Positions 28,801-36,115 of a stretch of DNA of 64,000 nt are shown piece by piece. This stretch comes from Carboxylicivirga sp. M1479. Its GTDB lineage: Bacteria > Bacteroidota > Bacteroidia > Bacteroidales > Marinilabiliaceae. The DNA is taken from positions 62,001-126,000 of the forward strand of contig NZ_VKDE01000031.1 of assembly GCF_007097485.1 (NCBI RefSeq). Reading direction: 5' to 3'. The notes beneath the pieces are model-generated. The model searched no databases, was not told the origin of the DNA, and saw only the letters and a program-made list of their open reading frames with translations. Each line of letters starts with the position of its first letter. Within the stretch, counting starts at the first letter, position 1. The position numbers and the translations under genes were made by a program.

Positions 28801-29051
28801 GTTTTATGCATCCCACCAGAGAAAATGGAAGCCCTTATGGTTTTGTATAAAAGACGAAACTCTTCGTTATTATAAAATTTAGTGTTTCCTAATTTTAAAA
28901 TTTGCTGGCCTAATAGGGTAGCTTCCTCGTATTTACCTTCAGAATACAATGAATTAAAATATATTATGTTAGTGTCCGTTTCTTGCGCGTAGCACTTTTT
29001 TTGACTCGCTAAGAGACAGGTAATCAGTGTTATAAAAAAAAGAATTTTCAT
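25818..29051 (-). CDS. Exported TPR-CHAT domain protein
   Basis: A 1077-residue protein with an N-terminal signal peptide (MKILFFITLITCLLASQKKCYA), about 600 residues of TPR-like helical repeats, and a C-terminal CHAT domain (about residues 740-1040). The catalytic pair of this caspase-like protease family is present: His 906 in ILHLAMHT and Cys 951 in LAILSACSTGYG, followed by GEGLLSIARAFTYAG and LWPVND. A final membrane helix (IFVYLLAFAMLSVILLFLY) and a basic tail RKRKH anchor it, so the TPRs and protease would face the periplasm. It converges on the sigma/anti-sigma pair and is divergent from the GG-peptide gene, 83 bases away. A link to sigma-factor signalling or to the exported peptide is inference. 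Confidence 0.9.
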   Translation of the reverse strand: MKILFFITLITCLLASQKKCYAQETDTNIIYFNSLYSEGKYEEATLLGQQILKLGNTKFYNNEEFRLLYKTIRASIFSGGMHKTYQFINEFDAEMYSPLFRQYISLYIGSLSIPIKKHNEAKVILTSLLEENNSEFLHDSVRSKIYHNLSVVYGNEGNQQKRLIYVIKSYELEKNNLSTNHNYANYNISVNVYATQLYNKFKQNEKAYHLFQEALSQPFNQSVNINNHGLIGNYVDLLYHMGMNNKAEKYIDDLEHFYLIKSQHFINEYVSLLNGLAKHARNQKNYTKAIHLSTRVLSITKLNQSSTSVRSYAINTLANCYYDLQQYDKMWYYAKRDIEESKNNNKRSLLTAYTFMAKMSAKLQLDEMAYLYIDSAKYTFDKYSSTKESKRVFENTIALSYLELEQYTQALYHLENIADILNKDKNYTPYLKIDNQYEQAICYSQTKKYNKAYRLLTEANSNLRNLYPYLYDKNSNIHDTKTGILYRNINMKLAQNQYRWYKQNGDLELLQESEKILDIANASLQRFRNKQTYDRDRLVSGEQFYDFTLLSTRINMALYNKLGGDKYIHKIYENIQSSKAHALTQGVAEKQYKLNSGVPIELINAINQFKEQYDRYEIRYNEAVFSNNADSSTVSYFSSQMNENMAKIDSLNKLIEGQYPSSKYDNSINPFPTIEKIQQRLKENQVVIDYYQTEEELFRCTINKFDYQFDIIPIGDEFNKAMELVTEEISTPFIGQHGLEHMQAFANASYKLYTLLFDKTEPLTDDKELIIVPHGVLSYLPFEVLLTKDCSKQKPRFKNYPWLIKKQAISYLYNTALFNDEASEPATFSKVIAFAPQYYGKLSSDSIQTSTSLHLDSLLMPLSGAKKEIKSIKKSFTTKAFIGPTANKRNFIDNMQKNAILHLAMHTLNNEIQPFNSQLVFASEDSISGSFKARELYNYSIKSPLAILSACSTGYGNQRKGEGLLSIARAFTYAGVESQIMTLWPVNDQSGADITERLYAQLETGLTKNKALQASKLAYISQADGIKSHPYYWANYILAGNTSPIQQKMPKGIFVYLLAFAMLSVILLFLYDRKRKH

Positions 29052-29134
29052 TTCTTTAAAAAAAGTTCAAAAAAAGGTGTTACGTTTTCTGATTTCTGCA
29101 ATTAACCTATAGAAACCATTAATACGATAATGAT

Positions 29135-29278
29135 ATGATTTTTTTAGGCAAAGCAAAAAAACAGGGGCAATTTAAAAAGTTTAATGCAAAAGATACTGCC
29201 TTTCTGAAAAAGATAATTGGGGGTGATGACAGTTCAAAAGACGAAAAAAGTGGTACAGACAACACAATAAAGATTTAA
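29135..29278 (+). CDS. 47-residue peptide with double-glycine leader
   Basis: A short frame starting at ATG 29135. Residues 1-30 form a lysine-rich leader ending FLKKIIGG; leucine at -7 and isoleucine at -4 from the Gly-Gly fit double-glycine leaders cut by C39 peptidases. The predicted core is the last 17 residues (DDSSKDEKSGTDNTIKI), polar, with no cysteine, so neither lanthionine nor disulfide chemistry is expected. The downstream HlyD and C39-ABC exporter genes on the same strand are the obvious processing and export machinery. It may be a bacteriocin-like or signalling peptide. An ATG at 29130 is followed by an immediate stop and is not used. Confidence 0.65.
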   Translation: MIFLGKAKKQGQFKKFNAKDTAFLKKIIGGDDSSKDEKSGTDNTIKI

Positions 29279-29353
29279 GATTTTCATGTTAATCATCAAT
29301 GGGTTTTGGACGAGCCAGATGTATAACATTTTAAAAATTTATAACTATCCCAA

Positions 29354-29476
29354 TAGTTAAGGCTTGAACGCAGGCCATTAAAGGACCAAAGAAGATGGAG
29401 GTGTTTCCCTTAAGATTCCCGATTCTTATACTATGCAAATGCATACACTCCATTTTCTTAGTCCTTAATAGAACTA
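29354..29476. repeat. Structured element R3, copy 1
   Basis: The outer stem is TAGTT / AACTA. Inside it are a small hairpin (GGCTTG aacg CAGGCC) and a long arm: ATTAAAGGAC pairs with GTCCTTAAT (one bulge), then AAGAAGATGGAG with CTCCATTTTCTT. The apical region holds TTTCCCTTAAGATTCCC and a TATGCA/TGCATA hairpin. Same architecture as copies 2-4. Confidence 0.75.
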
Positions 29477-29541
29477 AGGTAGTTAAGGAATAAAATACCA
29501 GTTAGTAGTTTAACTGGCATCATTGAATTTGAAGATCCCGA

Positions 29542-29664
29542 TTAGTGAAAGCCTAAAAGTAGGCTTGTTAAAGAACCATAGGAGGTGGAGAAGTTTCCCT
29601 TAAGATTCCCAATTCTTATTTTCACCCCACCTTACTCTTTCCACCTCCTGTCTTTAACTACTAA
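29542..29664. repeat. Structured element R3, copy 2
   Basis: The outer stem TTAGT / ACTAA, hairpin AAGCCTA aaag TAGGCTT (7 bp), arm GTTAAAGA / TCTTTAAC (8 bp perfect), then AGGAGGTGGA / TCCACCTCCT (10 bp perfect). The apical region repeats TTTCCCTTAAGATTCCC from copy 1. The stem sequences differ from copy 1 while complementarity is kept. Confidence 0.8.
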
Positions 29665-29684
29665 GGATTAAAGTATAGTAATTA

Positions 29685-29760
29685 GCCTGAAAGCAGGTGG
29701 AAAACATAGATAGTGAGAACGAGTTGCTTGAAATAGATTTGCATTTTAAGCAGTTCTCTA
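29685..29760. repeat. Structured element R3, copy 3 (shorter)
   Basis: The hairpin CCTG aaag CAGG is followed by an arm GAGAAC / GTTCTC that continues as GCTTGAAAT / ATTTTAAGC. The outer stem is not clear and the apical TTTCCC block is absent, so this is a reduced or diverged copy. Confidence 0.6.
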
Positions 29761-29826
29761 AAAAAAACGAATTTGTGCGAGAGCTTTTACGATTGTAAAA
29801 GTGTAGATTAATGTATAACTAACCCG

Positions 29827-29945
29827 ATTTGAGTGCCTGAAAGCAGGCTTTTTGAAGGAAAAGAAGGTGAGCTGGTTTTCTATATGAATTATCCCTTTTC
29901 TCACCCCGTTTCATATCGTATGACTCACCTTCTTCACCCTCAAAT
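29827..29945. repeat. Structured element R3, copy 4
   Basis: Outer stem ATTTGAG / CTCAAAT (7 bp perfect), hairpin GCCTG aaag CAGGC, then arm AAGAAGGTGAG / CTCACCTTCTT (11 bp perfect). It ends 22 bases before the start of the small HTH gene, and its loop contains CCCTTTTCTCACCCC, similar to copy 2. Confidence 0.78.
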
Positions 29946-29967
29946 TGTGTATTAAACAAGGAGAGAT

Positions 29968-30216
29968 TTGGCGCAGCAAGAAGTGCACAAAACAATATCA
30001 CTGATTGATAACGAAATCAGACAGAAAGAAACCGGTTCACCAATAGAGTTAGCCGGGCGCCTGCATATGTCTGTACGTATGCTTTATTTCTATTTAGATA
30101 TGATGGATTGTTTGGGAGCAAGAATTATTTTTTCCAAGCAATTGAATAGTTTCGTATATCAACAGGGAGGTTTTTTTAAAGATGGTATACGTTGGATTGA
30201 ATATCAGAGGGTATAA
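29968..30216 (+). CDS. Small helix-turn-helix protein
   Basis: An 82-residue protein starting at TTG 29968, chosen because AAGGAG lies five bases upstream, a strong ribosome-binding site for this genome. Residues 20-55 resemble a winged-helix or HTH unit (GSPIELAGRLHMSVRMLYFYLDMMDCLGARIIF), followed by a small beta wing (FVYQQGGFFKDGIRW). It could bind DNA and control the adjacent peptide/exporter genes, but the family is not one I recognise with certainty. It lies between the R3 elements and the HlyD gene, on the same strand as both. Confidence 0.7.
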   Translation: MAQQEVHKTISLIDNEIRQKETGSPIELAGRLHMSVRMLYFYLDMMDCLGARIIFSKQLNSFVYQQGGFFKDGIRWIEYQRV

Positions 30217-30308
30217 TTTTTTATAAAACGCAAATTACTATCATACAACTTGTGTTTAGGGCTGGTCTTCAATAAAAAATGCTATTTTCGAAATGTAGCT
30301 TTTAAAAT

Positions 30309-31481
30309 ATGCCAGTTATAAACCCCAAGCAAACGCCGTTTAAGAGTAAGTATCAGCATTATACTAAGGTTAACTACCGTGGATATTTGCTATATACCGT
30401 GGTGCTTGTATTTGTATTCTTAAGTCTTTTGTCACTGCCGTTTATTTCAGTCGATGTTTCGGTGCAGAGTAGTGGCGTTATCCGATCCTTCAACAAAAAG
30501 ATGGCTATTTCAGCTCCGCTAAGCGAACGAGTGAAACAGATTTTTATTAGCGAGAATTCCAAAGTACAAGCGGGCGATACCTTGCTTGTTCTTCAGCAAC
30601 AGGCACTTGATAAGAGAATTGATAATAACCTGCAGCAAAGGAAAATACAAAGCAATTATGTGGGTGATTTAAACGCCTTGTTAAGCGGTAAACACAACAC
30701 GCATCAACTTACACCCTTATATCAAAAGCAGTTAGACGAATACGACGGATCATTGGTTAAGTTGGATAGGAAAATTCAAAAATTAAGGGTAGACTTTCAG
30801 CGGACATCTGATTTGTATAAGGATGGTGTATTGCCCTTAAGTACATTTCAAGAGGATTCTTTTTTGCTTAATGAAGCACAAGATGAATTATTGTCGTATC
30901 AGACCCTTACAAAAGCCCGTTGGGAAGAAGAGCGTAAAGAGTATGTGCTATCGATTAATGAATTGGAGAACCGTGTTGAGAACCTAAAGCACGAAAAGAA
31001 CAAGTATTTAATTGTCGCACCTTTAAGTGGCAGTATTATTAATTTTAATGGTGTTGCTGTCGGAAATTTCGTTAACGAAAATGAACCCATTGCCTATTTA
31101 TCGCCCGAAGAAGAATTAGTAGTGGATTGCTATGTCTCTCCTTCTGATATTGCTTTTATCAAAGAGGGTATGACGGTGCGATTTCAGGTGCATGCTTATG
31201 ATTATAACCAGTGGGGTTTGTTGGAATCGCATGTGTTTGATGTGGCCGATGATGTGACTCTCTATAATGGTCAGTATTGTTATCTGGTCAGGTGCCGTTT
31301 TAAAAAGGATTATTTAGAGTTGAAAAATGGCGTTAGAGGATCCATGAAAAAAGGAATGAGCCTAACAGGTCGCTTTATAATCACCCAACGCACCTTATTC
31401 CAGTTGTTGTTCGATAAGGTAGATGATTGGATGAATCCCAAAATACAAACGGATATTGATCTAAACTTACCATCGGCATGA
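30309..31481 (+). CDS. HlyD-family secretion (membrane fusion) protein
   Basis: A 390-residue periplasmic adaptor with one N-terminal membrane helix (about residues 26-46, LLYTVVLVFVFLSLLSLPFI), a biotinyl-lipoyl-like half-motif (VDVSVQSSGVIRSF and the later APLSGSIINFNGVAVGNFV), a long coiled coil between them (about residues 95-215), and a C-terminal beta-barrel. It bridges an inner-membrane ABC exporter to an outer-membrane channel. Its stop overlaps the start of the C39 ABC gene by four bases (ATGA), so the two proteins are coupled. No TolC-like gene is nearby. Confidence 0.92.
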   Translation: MPVINPKQTPFKSKYQHYTKVNYRGYLLYTVVLVFVFLSLLSLPFISVDVSVQSSGVIRSFNKKMAISAPLSERVKQIFISENSKVQAGDTLLVLQQQALDKRIDNNLQQRKIQSNYVGDLNALLSGKHNTHQLTPLYQKQLDEYDGSLVKLDRKIQKLRVDFQRTSDLYKDGVLPLSTFQEDSFLLNEAQDELLSYQTLTKARWEEERKEYVLSINELENRVENLKHEKNKYLIVAPLSGSIINFNGVAVGNFVNENEPIAYLSPEEELVVDCYVSPSDIAFIKEGMTVRFQVHAYDYNQWGLLESHVFDVADDVTLYNGQYCYLVRCRFKKDYLELKNGVRGSMKKGMSLTGRFIITQRTLFQLLFDKVDDWMNPKIQTDIDLNLPSA

Positions 31482-33628
31482 ATGTGAAAGTACAACAATA
31501 TGATGCAACAGACTGTGGTGCTGCTTGTTTGGTGTCGGTCGCCAGGTACTACAAACTGCGTTTGCCGATTTGGGATATTCGACAACAAGCAGGAACCAAC
31601 CAGGTTGGAACCAGTGCTTTGGGCTTGGTTAAGGCTGCAGAAAGTATTGGTTTCGATGCCAAAGGTGTTGAGGTGAGTATTGATGACATAAAGGAGATAC
31701 CATTGCCGGCCATTGCTCATGTTCAGTTACCGTCGGGCAATAAGCACTTTGTGGTTGTTTATAAAGTTGGCAAGAAAAAGGTAAAAGTGATGGATCCGGC
31801 TATAGGGCAGATGTACCAACTTAGTCTGGAGGAATTTGAAAAGCGGTGGTCGGGTGTTTTTATATTGCTGATTCCATCTGCTAATTTCCAAACAGGAAAT
31901 CGTAAAGTTTCTAATTATAAACGCTTTTGGCAGCTTATGCGCCCACATCGAAGTGTTTTTGTACAATCGACTTTTGGTGCTTTGGCTTTTTCAGTTTTAG
32001 GTTTATCTACAGCATTTTACATTCAAAAGCTAAGTGATTTTGTATTGGTTGGTCATAACCGAAACCTACTTCATTTGCTTGGCGTCATATTTTTAGTTGT
32101 AATAGCCGTTCAGTTTGTCATTGGCTTTTTGCAATCGTGGTTTGTGTTAAGAGTGAGCCAAAATATCGATACAAGCCTCATATCGGGCTATTTCAGGCAT
32201 TTGATAAAATTACCACAACGGTTTTACGACAGCATGCGCATTGGTGAGCTCATATCACGGGTGAATGATGCTGTTAAAATCCGTAATTTTATTAATCAGG
32301 TGGCGGTTGAATCGGTGGTTGATGCTTTAATTATTGTCATTGCCTTTGCAGTAATGATGCTTTTTAATTGGAAAATAGCCTTGCTAACGTATAGTGTAAT
32401 CCCCATTTACATGCTTCTCTTTGGCCTTGTCAATGCGTTCAATAAAAAGCTGGAGCGCATGAAGATGGAAGAGTCAGCCGGCCTGGAAATTCAGCTGGTA
32501 GAATCTTTGCGAGCCGTTAAAACCATTAAGCAGATGGGGGCGGAAGAGCACTTTGCCGAGGCAGTAGACCAAAGCTTAATTAAGGTATTGGATAAAGTTT
32601 ATCGTTCGGGTAAGCTTGATGTGATATCCTCTTCGATGTTACAGTTGATTAATCGGCTTTTAACACTTGCTATACTTTGGATGGGAGCTTACTTTGTTAT
32701 GGATACCCAACTGACGGCTGGTGAGTTAATGTCATTCTTCGCCATCTCGGCCTATTTTACAGGGCCAGTATCGCGTTTAGCAGCACTTAATAAAAATGTA
32801 CACGGCGCACTCATAGCCATGGATCGTTTATTTGAGTTATTAGAACTGAAGCACGAACAAGATGAGCACAGAAGCATTGAGATGCGGGCCGAAGATGTGG
32901 GCGACATTGTGTTTAAGGATGTTGACTTTTCCTATACCCTTGAGCAAAGTTTGTTTAACAAGCTTAACATGTTGATGCCGGCCAATAAAATATCTGTTCT
33001 ATTGGGTGATAGCGGCTCCGGTAAATCAACCATTGGCTCATTAATCCAAGGTTTGTATCCGATTAACAAAGGGCAGTTATGCATTGGACAATACGATGTG
33101 AAAAATGTTGTTTTGGGTGACTTACGCCGTGTAGTGGGTATCGTACCGCAAAACATTGAGCTTTTTGCCGGTAATGTTATTGATAACATAGCCATAGGTG
33201 ACCCTCAGCCAGATACCCGTCGGGTTATTGATATTATTCATCAGTTAAAGCTAGAGGAAACCATCAATAATTTGTCCGATGGCTTGTATACCTGGTTGGG
33301 TGAGAATGCCACTCAGTTATCGGGAGGACAACGTCAGAAATTAGCCATTGCCCGGGTATTATACCTTAATCCACAAGTAATAGTTTTTGATGAGGCCACA
33401 TCTTTTCTCGATGATCGTTCCGAGTCACTTGTGAAGGATCTGATTGTAAGCTTAAAAGATCAGGGCAAAACCATTATTCTGGTGGCGCATCGCCTGAGTG
33501 TCATCGATATTGCCGACCAGGTATTTGTCTTTGAGCAAGGGAAAATTATTCAATCGGGCAGTATTGAAGCTCTTAAGCGCGATGTGAATGGGCGTTTCGC
33601 CGAAATGATGAAACATCACTATTCTTAA
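31478..33628 (+). CDS. C39-peptidase-containing ABC exporter
   Basis: A 716-residue transporter of the bacteriocin/RiPP export type. The N-terminal C39 peptidase has the full catalytic set: oxyanion Gln 7 and Cys 13 in QYDATDCGAACL, His 90 (KHFVVV) and Asp 106 (MDPA). Six membrane helices follow (about 160-430), then a nucleotide-binding domain with Walker A GDSGSGKST, intact signature LSGGQRQKLAIARVL, Walker B VIVFDEATSFLD and H-loop VAHR. It would cut a double-glycine leader and export the core peptide with the HlyD partner. The only clear substrate nearby is the 47-residue peptide at 29135. Confidence 0.95.
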   Translation: MNVKVQQYDATDCGAACLVSVARYYKLRLPIWDIRQQAGTNQVGTSALGLVKAAESIGFDAKGVEVSIDDIKEIPLPAIAHVQLPSGNKHFVVVYKVGKKKVKVMDPAIGQMYQLSLEEFEKRWSGVFILLIPSANFQTGNRKVSNYKRFWQLMRPHRSVFVQSTFGALAFSVLGLSTAFYIQKLSDFVLVGHNRNLLHLLGVIFLVVIAVQFVIGFLQSWFVLRVSQNIDTSLISGYFRHLIKLPQRFYDSMRIGELISRVNDAVKIRNFINQVAVESVVDALIIVIAFAVMMLFNWKIALLTYSVIPIYMLLFGLVNAFNKKLERMKMEESAGLEIQLVESLRAVKTIKQMGAEEHFAEAVDQSLIKVLDKVYRSGKLDVISSSMLQLINRLLTLAILWMGAYFVMDTQLTAGELMSFFAISAYFTGPVSRLAALNKNVHGALIAMDRLFELLELKHEQDEHRSIEMRAEDVGDIVFKDVDFSYTLEQSLFNKLNMLMPANKISVLLGDSGSGKSTIGSLIQGLYPINKGQLCIGQYDVKNVVLGDLRRVVGIVPQNIELFAGNVIDNIAIGDPQPDTRRVIDIIHQLKLEETINNLSDGLYTWLGENATQLSGGQRQKLAIARVLYLNPQVIVFDEATSFLDDRSESLVKDLIVSLKDQGKTIILVAHRLSVIDIADQVFVFEQGKIIQSGSIEALKRDVNGRFAEMMKHHYS

Positions 33629-33663
33629 TCGCCATAAAGGTGCACAGCACCACTTTCTTTACT

Positions 33664-33671
33664 TACTTTTG
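33664..33671 (+). promoter_or_regulatory. Candidate -7 box of the MATE gene
   Basis: TACTTTTG fits TAnnTTTG and lies 23 bases before the ATG at 33695, which argues for that ATG over an in-frame GTG at 33671 that would overlap the box. No convincing -33 element was found. Confidence 0.4.
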
Positions 33672-33694
33672 TGGCCACTAAATGGTCATTCATC

Positions 33695-35032
33695 ATGCAA
33701 AATAAATACTCGGCCCATTATTGGCCAAATATTAAGTTAGCTACACCGGTTGTTTTGGCACAAGCTGGTCAAATGCTTGTTAATGTGGCCGATACCGTGA
33801 TGGTTGGACAGGTGGGAACCATACCCCTGGCGGCCGCGTCGCTTGCCAATAGTATTTTTATTAATGTAATGGTGTTGGGCATGGGCATCTCGTTTGCCTT
33901 AACGCCCTTGGTAGGTAAAGCCTTTGGTGCTAAAAACAAAGAGGATTGTGCTTACTGGTTTCAGCAAGGCTTGTATGCCAATGCCATAATAGGTGTGTTA
34001 TTGTCCTTACTGGCGGGTGCTATTGTGCTGATTATGCCGTACATGGGGCAGGAAACGGCAGTTGTTGAAGAAGCCATTCCCTATTATATTCTCCTGGTAT
34101 TATCGATTTTACCTTTGCAGCTGTTTAATAATTACAAGCAGTTTGCCGAGGGGCTAAGTAATACTAAGGTGGCCATGATTATTACCATTGGCGGTAATGT
34201 GCTAAATATAGCCTTGAACTATGTGTTTATATATGGGCATTTTGGGGCACCGGCCTTGGGCGTTGTAGGTGCCGGAATAGGCACCCTTGTTTCGCGCATT
34301 TTAATGGCTGTAACGTTTATGATTGTGTCGCGACAAATTAGTTTGTTTAATAATTACAGAGGTATCCATTTGAGTAAATTTTCCATGTCGGCCTTTAGGC
34401 GAATTTGGAAATTGGGTTTGCCCATAGGTCTGCAATCGGTTATTGAAGTGTTTGCCTTTAGCCTGGGTAGTATTATGATGGGATGGATTAATGCTGTTAG
34501 TATGGCAGCCCATCAAATTGTGTTGAGCATGGCCAGTTTAACGTATATGATGTCCTCTGGTTTGGGGTCGGCAACCACTATTAAGGTGAGTATTTTCAGG
34601 GGTAAAAAAGAGTACCCATCTATTAAAGACAGTGCATTTGCTTCACTTCACCTGGTGGTTTTATTCATGACCATCATGGGCATTCTGTTTGTTTCCTTGC
34701 GTTACTTTTTACCATCTTTATTTGTGGATGAATTGGATGTGATAGAAACAGCTGCAGGGCTAATGTTGGTGGCAGGCCTCTTTCAAATTTTTGATGGTAT
34801 ACAGGTGGTGGCCTTGGGTATATTAAGAGGCTTGGAGGATGTGGTAATGCCCGTTATTGGTGCTGGAATAGCATACTGGGTTATATCATTGCCAATAGGA
34901 TATTTAACAGCATTTACTTTTGATGCCGGGCCTGTGGGTATATGGATCGGTTACCTGGCTGGCTTATCATCGGCAGGTGTCTTCTTATTGTGGCGCTTCA
35001 GATCCTTGTATAAAAAGCGCTACGGAAAATAA
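33695..35032 (+). CDS. MATE-family efflux transporter
   Basis: A 445-residue membrane protein with 12 helices in two homologous halves. The N-terminal half carries the MATE string PVVLAQAGQMLVNVADTVMVGQVG and LAAASLANSIF; the second half has PIGLQSVIEVFAFSLGSIMMGWI and AAHQIVLSMASLTYMMSSGLGSATTIKV. The family exports cationic drugs or metabolites in exchange for H+ or Na+. The frame extends to a GTG at 33671, but the ATG at 33695 (MQNKYSAHYWPNIKLA) is preferred. It follows the C39 exporter by 66 bases and probably has its own promoter. Confidence 0.93.
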   Translation: MQNKYSAHYWPNIKLATPVVLAQAGQMLVNVADTVMVGQVGTIPLAAASLANSIFINVMVLGMGISFALTPLVGKAFGAKNKEDCAYWFQQGLYANAIIGVLLSLLAGAIVLIMPYMGQETAVVEEAIPYYILLVLSILPLQLFNNYKQFAEGLSNTKVAMIITIGGNVLNIALNYVFIYGHFGAPALGVVGAGIGTLVSRILMAVTFMIVSRQISLFNNYRGIHLSKFSMSAFRRIWKLGLPIGLQSVIEVFAFSLGSIMMGWINAVSMAAHQIVLSMASLTYMMSSGLGSATTIKVSIFRGKKEYPSIKDSAFASLHLVVLFMTIMGILFVSLRYFLPSLFVDELDVIETAAGLMLVAGLFQIFDGIQVVALGILRGLEDVVMPVIGAGIAYWVISLPIGYLTAFTFDAGPVGIWIGYLAGLSSAGVFLLWRFRSLYKKRYGK

Positions 35033-35074
35033 TAGTAGAAAAATAGCGTCTTAAACGGTTTTAATTAATATTCG

Positions 35075-35310
35075 GAACGACTAGGAGGGAATGGGCCTCA
35101 GCCTGTGAGCCAAAAAACAGGATTGATATGACGGTTAAAAATTGGTTTCTGTTTGAATCCTTTTGAGGAACGAGAAAGGGTGAGTTTAAAACAATTTCAG
35201 TCATGAAACCTAGTTTTTTGAGGGAGCAGGGTGTAGCCTAGACTTTTTTTGCTTCCGTTTTTTGTGTCATGACAAAAAATGAAGTCCAGTTTGGGCGGAT
35301 AGCCCAATGG
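35075..35310 (+). repeat. Dispersed structured element R2, copy a
   Basis: Begins GAACGACTAG and contains CAAAAAACAGGATTGA, GAGTTTAAAACAATTTCAGT and ATGAAACCTAGTTTTTTG, all shared with the copy at 56521. Two hairpins are visible: ATCCTTTT / GAAAGGGT around the loop GAGGAACGA, and CTTCCGTTTTTTGT / ACAAAAAATGAAG. It ends with TTTGGGCGGATAGCCCAA, shared with the copy near 49900. It fills the gap between the MATE and comB genes; no coding frame was seen in it. Confidence 0.75.
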
Positions 35311-35342
35311 AAAATAGTTAGGATACTAATAATAGTAGAAAA

Positions 35343-36056
35343 ATGAATATAGAGCTTATAGCAACTGCTCAGCAGGTAAGTGAGGAGCAGGTAAAAAATA
35401 AAACAGTTGTTGTTATTGATGTTTTGCGAGCTACATCGGTAATGGTGTCGGCGCTTAATAAGGGTGCTAAAGGTATTATTCCGGTTTTAACACCCCAGGA
35501 AGCCTTTGCTGTGAAAGAAAAGCTGGGAGACGAAGTGTTATTGGGCGGCGAGCGTCATGCTGAACCAATTGAGGGGTTTGATTATGGTAATTCGCCCCTT
35601 TCCTATTCGAATGAGGTGGTGCAGAACAAGGTATTGGTGATGACCACTACTAACGGTACTTTGGCTATCAATAATTCATTATCGGCCCGTGAGCTGTTAG
35701 TGGCTTCATTTGCCAACGACCAGGCTGTTGCCGAGCATATTCAATCGCACACCGATGTGGTGTTGGTTTGTTCAGGCAACAATGGCTTATACACCTTGGA
35801 AGATGCGTTGTGTGCTGGTCGTATTATTCATTTGTTACAGAAGAAATCCGCAAGTCTTACCTTGTCGGATTTTGCCTTGTCGATACAGTTGTTGTACGAG
35901 TCAAGTCAAGCTCAACTAAAAGAGGTGGCAAGCAAAGGGTATCACTACGGGGTATTGCAGGGCAAAGGATACGAGAAAGATTTGGACTACTGCTTTAAAA
36001 GTAATACCTGCACGAATATACCGGTATGGACTGGTGAGATGTTGGTTAATAAATAG
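35343..36056 (+). CDS. comB: 2-phosphosulfolactate phosphatase family protein (ComB)
   Basis: A 237-residue protein with the ComB family motifs in order: VVVIDVLRATSVMVSAL near residue 22, LLGGERHAEPIEGFDYGNSP near residue 65, and VLVMTTTNGTLAI near residue 100. ComB is Mg2+-dependent and dephosphorylates 2-phosphosulfolactate to sulfolactate in coenzyme M synthesis in methanogens. Many bacteria without coenzyme M carry it, where its role is uncertain; a part in sulfonate metabolism is possible. No other coenzyme M gene is nearby. It is monocistronic with its own terminator. Confidence 0.88.
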   Translation: MNIELIATAQQVSEEQVKNKTVVVIDVLRATSVMVSALNKGAKGIIPVLTPQEAFAVKEKLGDEVLLGGERHAEPIEGFDYGNSPLSYSNEVVQNKVLVMTTTNGTLAINNSLSARELLVASFANDQAVAEHIQSHTDVVLVCSGNNGLYTLEDALCAGRIIHLLQKKSASLTLSDFALSIQLLYESSQAQLKEVASKGYHYGVLQGKGYEKDLDYCFKSNTCTNIPVWTGEMLVNK

Positions 36057-36076
36057 GCGGATGTATAGAAAAAATT

Positions 36077-36115
36077 AAGCCACTGATTTTTTAAGTCAGT
36101 GGCTTTTGTTTTTTT
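36077..36115 (+). terminator. Rho-independent terminator after comB
   Basis: A 10-bp inverted repeat AAGCCACTGA / TCAGTGGCTT with a nine-base loop, followed by a T-rich tract. The T tract overlaps the stop codon of the convergent small gene. Confidence 0.9.

Noticed and set aside
29397-29491. Short frame across R3 copy 1 (peptide beginning MEVFPLRFPIL) and its equivalent in copy 2
   Set aside because: The shared FPLRFPIL comes from the conserved loop nucleotides; the equivalent frame in copy 2 has an upstream stop and no start, and copy 4 differs, so structure explains the conservation better than coding.
29354-29945. Integron attC or group II intron fragments as an explanation for R3
   Set aside because: Core-site orientation is the reverse of attC (GTTAAAG first, CTTTAAC last), and no domain V or reverse transcriptase is present.
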